34,107 bases of DNA from an uncultured Saprospiraceae bacterium (GTDB lineage Bacteria; Bacteroidota; Bacteroidia; Chitinophagales; Saprospiraceae), in the NCBI GenBank assembly GCA_937125475.1, contig CAKZLL010000042.1, forward strand, positions 1 through 34,107, given 5' to 3'. Below are positions 1 to 7,489 of the stretch, piece by piece; the first letter of the stretch is position 1; each line of letters opens with the position of its first letter. A program made the translations under genes and the position numbers. The notes under the pieces are model-generated. The model was not told the DNA's origin and searched no databases. It saw only the letters and a list, made by a program, of their open reading frames with translations.

Positions 1-79
1 CGACCACATAAAATCATAAAGAACCAGACTTTTCAATACTTTTAATTAATGAAGCGAGCATTTTTAATAAAATAACCTT

Positions 80-565
80 ATGGCAAAAGAACTAACTAAG
101 CAACAGGCATTAGACAAATTGCAACATTATTGTGCTTATCAAGATAGATGTCATCAAGAAGTACGATCTAAATTATTGGATTTGGGCATGCGAGGCTATG
201 ATTTGGAAGATATTATGGCAAGCCTGATTATAGATAAATTTTTGGATGAAGAACGATATGCGCGGTCTTTTGTAAGAGGAAAATTTAGAATAAAAAAATG
301 GGGGCGTGTCAAAATCAAACAAGAACTTTGGAGTAAACATTTAACGCCTTATTGCCTAAAAAAAGGATTTGAAGAGATCGACGAAGAGGAATATGAAGCA
401 ACATTAATAAGCATTTTAAACAAAAAAAATAAGCTATTAAGAGAAAAAAATCCTTATGAAAGAAAAGGGAAGTTAGCTAGATATGCCATTGGTCGGGGTT
501 TTGAAAGTCATTTAGTTTGGCATATTTTGAATGAAGAAGGCATTATTGATATTTTAAAGAAATAG
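80..565 (+). CDS. recX: Regulatory protein RecX
   Basis: The 161-residue product looks like RecX, the small helical protein that binds RecA filaments and limits RecA activity in recombination and the SOS response. The sequence shows the family's repeated three-helix pattern: an N-terminal copy with a Tyr-Cys-x-Tyr-Gln-x-Arg-x-x-x-Glu-Val core near residues 17-28, and a middle copy with the hallmark Phe-Leu-Asp-Glu-x-Arg-Tyr-Ala-x-Ser-Phe-Val-Arg around residues 54-66, followed by a lysine-rich stretch. Length is normal for the family. The ATG at 80 fits the usual N-terminus and there is no Shine-Dalgarno site, as is normal in Bacteroidota. recA is not in the window. The gene ends 234 nt before prfA, which appears to have its own promoter. 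Confidence 0.88.
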   Translation: MAKELTKQQALDKLQHYCAYQDRCHQEVRSKLLDLGMRGYDLEDIMASLIIDKFLDEERYARSFVRGKFRIKKWGRVKIKQELWSKHLTPYCLKKGFEEIDEEEYEATLISILNKKNKLLREKNPYERKGKLARYAIGRGFESHLVWHILNEEGIIDILKK

Positions 566-648
566 TATTTTTCATAAGGTTTATTCTAAAAAAAGCAAGA
601 AAACCAAGTAAGTCATTACTCAAATCCCAATTCCAGCAAATAAATTTG

Positions 649-656
649 TAACTTTG
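649..656 (+). promoter_or_regulatory. Probable -7 element of the prfA promoter
   Basis: TAACTTTG matches the Bacteroidota -7 consensus TAnnTTTG and is followed by a G/C-rich initiating stretch (cccgcg). A convincing -33 TTG at the usual distance is not visible. It would give a 5' leader of roughly 135 nt for prfA-nadD. Confidence 0.5.
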
Positions 657-691
657 CCCGCGAATTTAGCATTTTTATGCAAATGAAACTT

Positions 692-733
692 TATTCCAGT
701 GAATAGGATTAATGATAAAAAATCATTCTATTC
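692..733 (+). promoter_or_regulatory. Two mutually exclusive hairpins in the prfA leader
   Basis: Hairpin A pairs tattc (692-696) with gaata (701-705) around the loop cagt. Hairpin B pairs gaatag (701-706) with ctattc (728-733), enclosing a second stem aatgat (711-716)/atcatt (722-727) with an aaaaa loop. Both use bases 701-705, so only one can form. No U-tract follows, so this is not an intrinsic terminator. A regulatory role is a guess. Confidence 0.3.
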
Positions 734-799
734 AAAAAAGACTATTAGCAACAGCAAAATAAGCTGCTTTCTACTAAATTATAGCAAACGACAGGAATT

Positions 800-1870
800 A
801 TGTTAAATAAACTCATAGCGATTAAGGAGCGATATATACGATTGGAAGAACAATTGTCTGACCCAGAAGTCATTCAAGATATGTCTCGCTATAAGAAAAT
901 CAATAAAGGATATAAAGACCTTCAACCTCTTGTAGAGGCACATAATAAATATAAAGATCTATTGGATCGTCAAGCAGAAGCGAAGGAAATCATTGCAAAT
1001 GAAACAGATGAGGAGTTCATTGAAATGGCTGAAATGGAGCTAGACGAAATCAAAGAAAGCATTCCGCCATTAGAGGAAGAAATCAAAATTTTGTTGATCC
1101 CGAAAGATCCAGAAGACGATAAAGACGTTGTGATGGAAATTCGATCAGGAACTGGAGGAGATGAAGCTTGTATTTTTGCAGGGGATTTGTACCGAATGTA
1201 TGTTCGTTACTTTGATAATAAAAAATGGAAATACGAGGTTGTTTCTGAAAATGAAGGAACTTCTGGAGGTTACAATAAAATAGAACTTGAAGTTTTTGGA
1301 CAAGATGTATTTGGTACATTAAAGTTTGAATCTGGCGCTCATCGTGTTCAACGCGTTCCTAAAACGGAATCACAAGGACGAGTTCACACGTCTGCCGCTA
1401 CGGTCGTCGTGATGCCACAATTACAAATGGAAGATGTAAATATCAAAAAATCTGACCTAAAAATAGATACTTACCGAGCAAGTGGCGCGGGTGGTCAGCA
1501 CGTCAATAAGACGGAATCGGCGGTTCGGATCACGCATTTACCTACCAATACTGTTTCTGAAAGTCAAGATGGTCGTTCTCAGACGAAAAACCGTGAAACG
1601 GCATTGAAACGTTTGTACATCAAAATCATGGAAAAACAACGAGCAGCACACAATAATAAAGTGTCTTCTGCTCGTAAATCTTTGGTCGGTACTGGCGATC
1701 GTTCTGGTAAAGTTAGAACGTATAATTATCCTCAAAATCGTGTGACAGACCATAGAATCGGCTATACAACACACAATTTGACTTCTTTTGTTGATGGGGA
1801 TATTCAAGAATGTATAGACAGATTGACAATGGCAGAAAACGCCGAAAAATTAAAAGAAGCAGGTAATTAA
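800..1870 (+). CDS. prfA: Peptide chain release factor 1
   Basis: This is class I release factor RF1, which recognises UAA and UAG in the ribosomal A site and triggers peptidyl-tRNA hydrolysis. The 356-residue length is typical. The GGQ catalytic motif is at residues 231-233 within Ala-Ser-Gly-Ala-Gly-Gly-Gln-His-Val-Asn. The tripeptide at the codon-reading position is Pro187-Lys-Thr in the context RVQRVPKTESQGRVHTSAA, which identifies RF1 rather than RF2 (RF2 has SPF). No programmed frameshift is present, again unlike RF2. nadD starts 6 nt after the stop codon, so the two are probably co-transcribed. Minus-strand open frames inside this gene are shadows. Confidence 0.97.
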   Translation: MLNKLIAIKERYIRLEEQLSDPEVIQDMSRYKKINKGYKDLQPLVEAHNKYKDLLDRQAEAKEIIANETDEEFIEMAEMELDEIKESIPPLEEEIKILLIPKDPEDDKDVVMEIRSGTGGDEACIFAGDLYRMYVRYFDNKKWKYEVVSENEGTSGGYNKIELEVFGQDVFGTLKFESGAHRVQRVPKTESQGRVHTSAATVVVMPQLQMEDVNIKKSDLKIDTYRASGAGGQHVNKTESAVRITHLPTNTVSESQDGRSQTKNRETALKRLYIKIMEKQRAAHNNKVSSARKSLVGTGDRSGKVRTYNYPQNRVTDHRIGYTTHNLTSFVDGDIQECIDRLTMAENAEKLKEAGN

Positions 1871-1876
1871 TCAAGT

Positions 1877-2449
1877 ATGAAAATAGGTTTATTTTTCGGT
1901 TCTTTTAATCCCATACACGTCGGACACGCGATTATTGCCAATTTTATGGTCGAGCATACTGACCTAAAACAGGTTTGGCTCGTCGTGTCTCCGCACAATC
2001 CACACAAAAAAAAATCAACGCTCGCCAATGATTATGAGCGATTGCATTTAGTCAATTTAGCGATTGAAGATAACTCGAATTTAAAGGCTTCTAATATTGA
2101 ATTTAGTTTGCCTCAGCCTTCTTATACCATTGACACGCTGACTTATTTGACAGAAAAACACCCCGATAAAGAGTTTGTTTTAATCATGGGAGGTGATAAT
2201 TTAGGGACGCTTCACAAGTGGAAAAACTACGAATTGTTGCTAAAACATCATCAAATATACGTCTATCAACGACCTTCTTATGATCTTGGCGAATTAGTAA
2301 CACATCCTAGTATTCAACTATTTGAAGCGCCATTAATGCAAATTTCAGCTAGTTTTATTAGAAAAAACATCAAAAATCAAAAATCCATTCGATATCTTGT
2401 TCCAGATAAAGTTTTTCAATATTTGGAAGGAAGTAGCCTTTATAAATAA
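1877..2449 (+). CDS. nadD: Nicotinate-nucleotide adenylyltransferase
   Basis: The 190-residue protein transfers AMP from ATP to nicotinate mononucleotide, giving deamido-NAD, the step before NAD synthetase in cytoplasmic NAD synthesis. It has the nucleotidyltransferase signature GSFNPIHVGH at residues 8-17 (the (T/H)xGH class ATP site) and the C-terminal ISASFIRKN motif, which corresponds to the family's ISSTxIR. Start at 1877 gives the canonical N-terminus MKIGLFFGSF. It lies 6 nt behind prfA and probably shares its transcript. It converges with the ypdA-like gene, and a hairpin-forming repeat lies between them. Confidence 0.95.
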   Translation: MKIGLFFGSFNPIHVGHAIIANFMVEHTDLKQVWLVVSPHNPHKKKSTLANDYERLHLVNLAIEDNSNLKASNIEFSLPQPSYTIDTLTYLTEKHPDKEFVLIMGGDNLGTLHKWKNYELLLKHHQIYVYQRPSYDLGELVTHPSIQLFEAPLMQISASFIRKNIKNQKSIRYLVPDKVFQYLEGSSLYK

Positions 2450-2458
2450 ATCATTAAG

Positions 2459-2530
2459 GTCAGGTGTCAGGCTAATACCGCTTTATCTGACACCTGACAC
2501 CTGACACCTCGCCCCTGACACCTCATACCT
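2459..2530. repeat. GTGTCAGG-type short repeat with a 12-bp hairpin
   Basis: The gap between convergent nadD and the ypdA-like gene holds about five degenerate copies of tgacacc, one in inverted orientation. The stem gtcaggtgtcag (2459-2470) pairs perfectly with ctgacacctgac (2487-2498) over a 16-nt loop. A related sequence (gaggtgtcgggggcgagg) lies at 25545-25562 between argG and argC. The hairpin could help end transcription from both sides, but no U-tract follows it. The repeat overlaps the last codons of the ypdA-like gene. Confidence 0.7.
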
Positions 2531-3488
2531 CAGCTCGCTCCGCAATGGTATTCATAATATTTTCTGCGTGAAATCTTGTATTTTCAATAAACCAAAGGTT
2601 GGTTTTTAGCCCGCCACAAATCACGCCTGCAATGAATAAATTATCTACATTCGTTTCAAATGTTTTTCTGCTGTGAATGGGGGTTTTTGCTCCATCTTCT
2701 TCATATTTAATACCTAAAGCACTTAGAAAATCAAAATCTGGATGATAACCCGTCAAGGCTAAAACGAAATCATTTTCAAGCGTTTGAATGCCATCGGGCG
2801 TTTGAATATCAACTTCTTTCTCTCGAATTTCTATCACTTCACTATTGAAAAATGCCTTAATCGAGCCTTCTTTAATTCGATTGTCAATATTGGGTTTGAT
2901 CCAATACTTTATCTTCGATTTCAGAACTGGTTTTCTGACGACAAGTGTTACTTTCGCACTTTTATAATAGGTTTCTAAAGCTGCATCCGCCGCAGAATTT
3001 CCAGCTCCTACAATGATCACTCGCTGGTCTTCATACAAATGCGGATCCTCAAAATAGTGGCGAACTTTCGGAAGCTCTTCTCCTTTTATATTCAAAGAAT
3101 TGGGCTGATCATAAAATCCCGTTGCAGCGATTACGTTCTTTGCTTGATACGTATTTTTAGAAGTCTTAATAGTAAAAAAGCCTTCCATTTTCTCTATACC
3201 TAGTACCTTTTCATAGGTATTAACATTTAACTTACAATGCTTTTTTACTCTTCGATAATATTCTAATGCTTCTTTTCTAGTTGGTTTGTCGCTATGCGCC
3301 ACAAAAGGCACATTTCCAATTTCTATTTTTTCGCAAGTAGAAAAAAATGTCATATTCGATGGAAAATGATAAATCGAATTCACCAAACAACCTTTTTCTA
3401 CAATCAAATGCGTTAATCCTCGCTTTCCAGCCTCTATTCCACACGCCAAACCTATCGGTCCACTTCCTATAATTAATGTATCTAACAT
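2523..3488 (-). CDS. ypdA: YpdA-family flavin disulfide reductase (putative bacillithiol disulfide reductase)
   Basis: A 321-residue FAD/NAD(P)H pyridine nucleotide reductase of the YpdA/Bdr group, which in Firmicutes recycles bacillithiol disulfide through bacilliredoxins. It has an FAD-binding GSGPIG (residues 8-13), an NAD(P)-binding GAGNSAADAA near residue 162, the ATGFYDQ and LTGYHPD segments and a C-terminal FIAGVICGG FAD motif. There is no CxxC, unlike thioredoxin reductase. The cysteine that follows GGGP in Firmicutes YpdA is Ile here; the nearest cysteine is Cys16, four residues further on. The gene is monocistronic and converges with nadD. No bacillithiol synthesis genes are in the window, so the substrate is inferred from family only. 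Confidence 0.85.
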   Translation of the reverse strand: MLDTLIIGSGPIGLACGIEAGKRGLTHLIVEKGCLVNSIYHFPSNMTFFSTCEKIEIGNVPFVAHSDKPTRKEALEYYRRVKKHCKLNVNTYEKVLGIEKMEGFFTIKTSKNTYQAKNVIAATGFYDQPNSLNIKGEELPKVRHYFEDPHLYEDQRVIIVGAGNSAADAALETYYKSAKVTLVVRKPVLKSKIKYWIKPNIDNRIKEGSIKAFFNSEVIEIREKEVDIQTPDGIQTLENDFVLALTGYHPDFDFLSALGIKYEEDGAKTPIHSRKTFETNVDNLFIAGVICGGLKTNLWFIENTRFHAENIMNTIAERAEV

Positions 3489-3591
3489 TTTTATTGTTGT
3501 ATTTTTTTAGTCTTATAAAAATACAACAAGCTATTGATTATCATAGTTTAAATATTTTATTCTCTTTCTAAAATAGATGATTATTTACTGT

Positions 3592-3599
3592 TACTTTTG
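3592..3599 (+). promoter_or_regulatory. Possible -7 element for the 5'-nucleotidase gene
   Basis: TACTTTTG matches TAnnTTTG and lies 117 nt before the 3717 start. No TTG is present at the expected -33 distance, so support is moderate. The rest of the 228-nt gap from 3489 is plain AT-rich DNA between divergent genes. Confidence 0.4.
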
Positions 3600-3716
3600 T
3601 AAAATTCTCCAATCCATACCAATATTTCAAAATCAAAAGGCGCTGTTGCCTCTTTCCCAAAGATATTACATAAAATTGTGTAGCAGAAATACACTCAAAC
3701 TGAAAAAATAAAACTA

Positions 3717-5279
3717 ATGATGAAAAAATCTATTCAATTACTAAGCTTATTATTGATTATCACACTATTTATTTCTAGCTGTGATCCATCGAAAAAAACC
3801 TCCAAAAATGATAATGGTCAAATTGAATTTACCATTTTACAAACCAATGATGTTTATGAAATTGGCACATTAGAAGGCGGAGCAGTGGGCGGAATGGCAC
3901 GTGTAGCTCAAGTTAGGCAAGAATTAGCCGCTCAAAACCCTAATATTCTGTCTATTATGGCTGGAGATTTTTTAAATCCTTCTGTGATTGGAACATTAAA
4001 ACACGAAGGCAAACGAATTAAAGGAAAACAAATGGTCGATGTCATGAATGTTGCAGGCATTGATTTAGTTACTTTCGGAAATCATGAGTTTGATTTAAAG
4101 GAGGAGGAGCTACTTGCACGAATCAACGAAAGTAAATTTCAATGGGTCGTTTCTAATACTTACCATAAAAAAGGTAACAAAATTCAACCTTTCCAGCAAA
4201 ATGGTAAAGATATTCCTGCCTATTGGGTCAAGGAATTTCAAGATGCAGATGGGACGACCGTTAAAGTTGGTTTCATTGGAATTTGTTTAAATTCTAATAA
4301 ACCTGAATTTGTTCATTATGATTATCCAGCCGATAATAAATTTATGAAGTTTAAAGAAACTTACGAAAAAATAAAAAATAAGGTCGATATCGTTATTGGG
4401 TTGACGCATCAAGCTATTGCAGATGATAAATTACTTGCCGCAGAATTTCCGAATATTCCGTTAATTATTGGAGGACATGAGCATCACAATATGAAACATA
4501 AAATTGGTAATGTAATTATTACCAAAGCAGATGCTAATGCTAAAACTGCTTATATTCATCGATTTAAATTTAATAAAAAAGGCAAAAAAGTATCATTCAC
4601 TTCTGAATTAAAAAATATAGATAAGACGGTAAAAAGTGAGGCAAAAACTGCTGCTGCTGTTACTAAATGGCAAAATATTGCCAATAAGGTGTTAAGAATT
4701 AGTGGAATTGATCCAGATGCGACAGTCGTTGATTTGGCTGAACCGATTGACGCAACTGAACACATCACTCGTCATAAACCATCTGTTATTGGCAAAATCA
4801 TTGTCGAATCTATTTCACAAGCTTGCCCTACTGCTCAAGGAGCTATTCTAAATACAGGAAGTATTCGCATCGATGATGTGCTGAGAGGTAGAATTACGGA
4901 ATATGATGTAGTTAGAATTTTACCTTTTGGAGGCGGAATGCTTGTTGCAGAAATGAGCGGCGAATTATTATTACAAGCATTGCATGCTGGTGTTGTTGAG
5001 AATGTAGGAAATGGAGGTTATTTTGCATTAAGCAATATTACCTATGATGGAGAAAACAGAATTGGTGAAGTGAATGGATCTGCTATTGAAATAGAAAGAA
5101 AATACAAAATTGCGGTTCCAACCTTTTTATTATCTGGTTTAGAAAGTAACTTGAGCTTTTTTAAAAAGGATAGTCCACAGATTTTTGAAATAACCGATCC
5201 TAAAACAGACGCACAAGCTGATATTAGAATTGCTGTGATTAATTTTTTAAAAAATAACTCAATCCCTAAAGCTGAATAA
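3717..5279 (+). CDS. Lipoprotein 5'-nucleotidase / metallophosphatase (UshA-like)
   Basis: A 520-residue exported 5'-nucleotidase-family enzyme that likely releases phosphate from nucleotides at the cell envelope. It starts with a lipoprotein signal, with the lipobox ending Ile-Ser-Ser-Cys22. The N-terminal calcineurin-type metallophosphatase domain shows LQTNDVYEI (metal-binding Asp), GDFLNP, GNHEFD, GLTHQ and GGHEHH, the full two-metal set. The C-terminal 5'-nucleotidase domain shows NTGSIRIDDVLRG and LPFGGGM. The usual D-x-H of the first motif is D-x-Y (Asp-Val-Tyr), a variant seen in part of the family. Two adjacent ATG codons (3717, 3720) make the exact start ambiguous by one residue. 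Which nucleotides or sugar nucleotides it cleaves cannot be read from the sequence. Confidence 0.87.
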   Translation: MMKKSIQLLSLLLIITLFISSCDPSKKTSKNDNGQIEFTILQTNDVYEIGTLEGGAVGGMARVAQVRQELAAQNPNILSIMAGDFLNPSVIGTLKHEGKRIKGKQMVDVMNVAGIDLVTFGNHEFDLKEEELLARINESKFQWVVSNTYHKKGNKIQPFQQNGKDIPAYWVKEFQDADGTTVKVGFIGICLNSNKPEFVHYDYPADNKFMKFKETYEKIKNKVDIVIGLTHQAIADDKLLAAEFPNIPLIIGGHEHHNMKHKIGNVIITKADANAKTAYIHRFKFNKKGKKVSFTSELKNIDKTVKSEAKTAAAVTKWQNIANKVLRISGIDPDATVVDLAEPIDATEHITRHKPSVIGKIIVESISQACPTAQGAILNTGSIRIDDVLRGRITEYDVVRILPFGGGMLVAEMSGELLLQALHAGVVENVGNGGYFALSNITYDGENRIGEVNGSAIEIERKYKIAVPTFLLSGLESNLSFFKKDSPQIFEITDPKTDAQADIRIAVINFLKNNSIPKAE

Positions 5280-5292
5280 TTGAGCTTTTTTG
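5268..5292 (+). terminator. Intrinsic terminator at the end of the 5'-nucleotidase gene
   Basis: The 6-bp stem aaagct (5268-5273)/agcttt (5283-5288) overlaps the last codons and stop, and runs straight into a U-tract of about six residues. Short stem, so moderate confidence. Confidence 0.5.
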
Positions 5293-5316
5293 TGGGTTCC
5301 AAGTTTTGATAATCAT

Positions 5317-5337
5317 TAGCCGCCGTACAAGTCTATT
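5317..5337 (-). repeat. Dispersed repeat, copy 1 (tagacttgtacggcggct family)
   Basis: In minus orientation this reads aatagacttgtacggcggct plus one more A, identical over 21 nt to 18371-18391. It is flanked by a 7-bp inverted pair, tgggttc (5293-5299) and gaaccca (5349-5355), in the gap between two plus-strand genes. See also 17602-17647, 18371-18435 and 34075-34095. Confidence 0.8.
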
Positions 5338-5422
5338 ATCCGAACTCAGAACCCATCATTCACAATATGCAATTTCGTCACATCCCTGTTCGTTTGTCAT
5401 ATATTAATAAAAACGATACAAA

Positions 5423-7147
5423 ATGAAATCAATATATTCTATTCTAATTTTATTTATTTCAATCAATCAACTTGCTTTAGCACAGCCATGTTCTTCTTTG
5501 CGATATCAATCAGGGATTTTTCCTGAAGTGAATGTTTATGAAGATATTGCTTATTCTACGGCTATTCCTTACAGCAAAAAAAATAATGCTAAAGCAACAG
5601 AATACAGTTTTGATTTCTATGAACCATTGAATGATGAAGCAACTAAACGTCCTTTGGTGCTTATGTTTTGTGGTGGAGATTTTCAAAATGGAGATAAAAA
5701 AGATAGTGATATTCGAACTTGGTGCGATAGTTTGGCGAGTTATGGATTTACTTGTGCTGCGATTAATTATCGTTTAGGTTATAATCCTGAAAATAAAGAA
5801 AGTGCAGAAAGAGCGATTTATAGAGGTGTTCAAGATGCCAAAGCGGCTATTCGCTATTTTAAGGAATTTCATCATACTTATAAAGTAGATACGAATCATA
5901 TTTATTTGGGTGGTGATGAGGCAGGAGCTGTTGCTGTGCTTCACGCTATTTTTATGACAGAAGAAAAACAACGAGCAAGGGCAACTTATGGAATTAAAGA
6001 CGAAAGACAGGATTTGGGCTGTTTAAATTGTTCAGGAAATCCTTATAAACATAATACAAATGTAGCTGGTTTGATCAATATGCGTGGAAAAATTACCTCG
6101 TTAGATTTGATCAATGCTCGAAAGAAAATCCCGATGATTCATATCGAAGATAGGAGTAATGATATTATTACAGACGAAAATCCTCTCAAAGATTTGAATA
6201 TGAAAAGTGTCACGGCTATACATCAGAAAATGGATAGACTGGGCTATGAGACAGAAATGGAAGACGCGAGCTTATTTAATTCTTCTGGCGTAACCAATTC
6301 TATTGAGGCTAATTCGATTTGGAATGCTGCGTGGAAACAAATTAGCACTTTTTTGTATAATACCATGACTTTCGCTTCTCCTACACCAAAAGGACGAGAA
6401 GTAGCTTGCGCAGGAAAACCCACAACCTATTCGATCGAAGATATACCAAATGGTAAATATTGCTGGGAAGTTGTAGGCGGAAGAATTATTCGTGATAATG
6501 GTACATCCGTTGAAATTGCTTGGGATTATGATAATGATGAAGGATATATTCGTGTCACTGCAACGAATGAAATCGGTATTACAGGAGCAACGTCAATACC
6601 ATTAACGGTCAAGTTAAGAGAAACTGCCGTTTCAGATTTTAGTTTTCAAAAACTTGATGATAATGTGATTGAGTTCAAAGATGAATCTTCTTATGGAACA
6701 TTTTTTATGATTGATTTTGGTGATGGTAGTAGTCCTAGAAGCGGTAAACCAGGCTCTACACTTATTCATACTTTTGATTTAAAAGGCGATTATACCATTT
6801 CCCAAATTTTAGAAAATAGTTGCGGCACGGCGGTTAGTACGCAGTCGATGAGTATCAAAAAAATTACTATTGATTCTTGGGTTGAACTTAAAAAAGCCAT
6901 TGTCTTATCTTCGGATGTTTTTAACTATGGGACAGCAGTTGAGATTGGTTTAAGTAATGATCTTTTTTATTCAGAAGTTCGTATTGTCATTAATCATTCT
7001 GACGAGCAAAAAATATTTGATAAAACAGTCAACTTAAATAAGGAAAAATCTATTAAATTGACAGCAAGTGATTTGAAACGTGGAAAATACACCATTGCCA
7101 TCAATGCAGACGGTAATACGGTGAAGAAATATTTTACCATTGAATAA
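5423..7147 (+). CDS. Secreted alpha/beta-hydrolase-like protein with PKD domain; catalytic serine replaced
   Basis: A 574-residue exported protein. A signal peptide ends near Ala20. Residues about 45-340 look like an esterase-type alpha/beta hydrolase (the lipase/feruloyl-esterase-like group), with the family's PLVLMF strand and IYLGGDxAGAVAVLHA nucleophile elbow. However, the nucleophile position is Glu166 (codon GAG, 5918-5920) instead of Ser, and the oxyanion motif HGGGF is CGGDF. Residues about 340-400 look Ig-like, and about 400-480 contain the PKD hallmark IDFGDGSSPRSG. The last 90 residues end in GKYTIAINADGNTVKKYFTIE-type sequence, like a type IX secretion sorting domain. I infer a surface or secreted protein that has lost hydrolase activity and may bind ligand. 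The start at 5423 gives the signal peptide directly. Confidence 0.72.
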   Translation: MKSIYSILILFISINQLALAQPCSSLRYQSGIFPEVNVYEDIAYSTAIPYSKKNNAKATEYSFDFYEPLNDEATKRPLVLMFCGGDFQNGDKKDSDIRTWCDSLASYGFTCAAINYRLGYNPENKESAERAIYRGVQDAKAAIRYFKEFHHTYKVDTNHIYLGGDEAGAVAVLHAIFMTEEKQRARATYGIKDERQDLGCLNCSGNPYKHNTNVAGLINMRGKITSLDLINARKKIPMIHIEDRSNDIITDENPLKDLNMKSVTAIHQKMDRLGYETEMEDASLFNSSGVTNSIEANSIWNAAWKQISTFLYNTMTFASPTPKGREVACAGKPTTYSIEDIPNGKYCWEVVGGRIIRDNGTSVEIAWDYDNDEGYIRVTATNEIGITGATSIPLTVKLRETAVSDFSFQKLDDNVIEFKDESSYGTFFMIDFGDGSSPRSGKPGSTLIHTFDLKGDYTISQILENSCGTAVSTQSMSIKKITIDSWVELKKAIVLSSDVFNYGTAVEIGLSNDLFYSEVRIVINHSDEQKIFDKTVNLNKEKSIKLTASDLKRGKYTIAINADGNTVKKYFTIE

Positions 7148-7197
7148 ATACACTATTTTCTTATTTTTTAAATAAAAAAATCTAAATATTAATAGAT

Positions 7198-7407
7198 ATG
7201 ACAACTTTAAAATTCTCGACTAATATCAATTGTGGTAATTGTGTCCGAAGTGTAACAGGTTTTTTAAATGAGGTAGAAAATATAACTACATGGGAAGTAG
7301 ATACGACTGTTAAAGAAAAAATACTAACGGTCAAAGGCACAAATTTGCAAGCCGAGGCCGTTATTGAAGCGGTTGAAGATGCAGGATTTGATATTCAATT
7401 GAATTAA
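7198..7407 (+). CDS. Heavy-metal-associated (HMA) domain protein
   Basis: A 69-residue single-domain protein of the HMA/CopZ fold. It has an N-terminal beta strand, then Asn-Cys-Gly-Asn-Cys (CxxC at about residues 12-15), and the typical ending VIEAVEDAGFDIQ. The usual GMxCxxC methionine loop is replaced by ININCGNC-type sequence. It probably binds or moves Cu(I) or another soft metal in the cytoplasm. It has no adjoining P-type ATPase, so its partner is unknown. It begins 50 nt after the hydrolase-like gene and ends just before a very strong hairpin terminator. Confidence 0.8.
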   Translation: MTTLKFSTNINCGNCVRSVTGFLNEVENITTWEVDTTVKEKILTVKGTNLQAEAVIEAVEDAGFDIQLN

Positions 7408-7414
7408 ATAACCA

Positions 7415-7472
7415 ACTGAATCAAAAGAGCCTATTAATACATTCAAGTATTAATAGGCTCTTTTGATTCAGT
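7415..7472. terminator. Perfect 26-bp hairpin between convergent genes
   Basis: Left arm 7415-7440 and right arm 7447-7472 are exact reverse complements around the 6-nt loop attcaa. The arms contain gaatcaaaagagcctattaa and its complement. Symmetrical A/T-rich parts at both ends let it work as a bidirectional terminator for the HMA gene and the TPR gene. The stem is unusually long and perfect. Confidence 0.85.
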
Positions 7473-7489
7473 GTAAGAACTAATTTTTA

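Noticed and set aside
1358-1366. The PKT tripeptide in release factor 1 instead of PAT as a possible change of stop-codon reading
   Set aside because: The middle residue of this P-x-T motif varies among bacterial RF1 proteins, so it does not indicate altered specificity.
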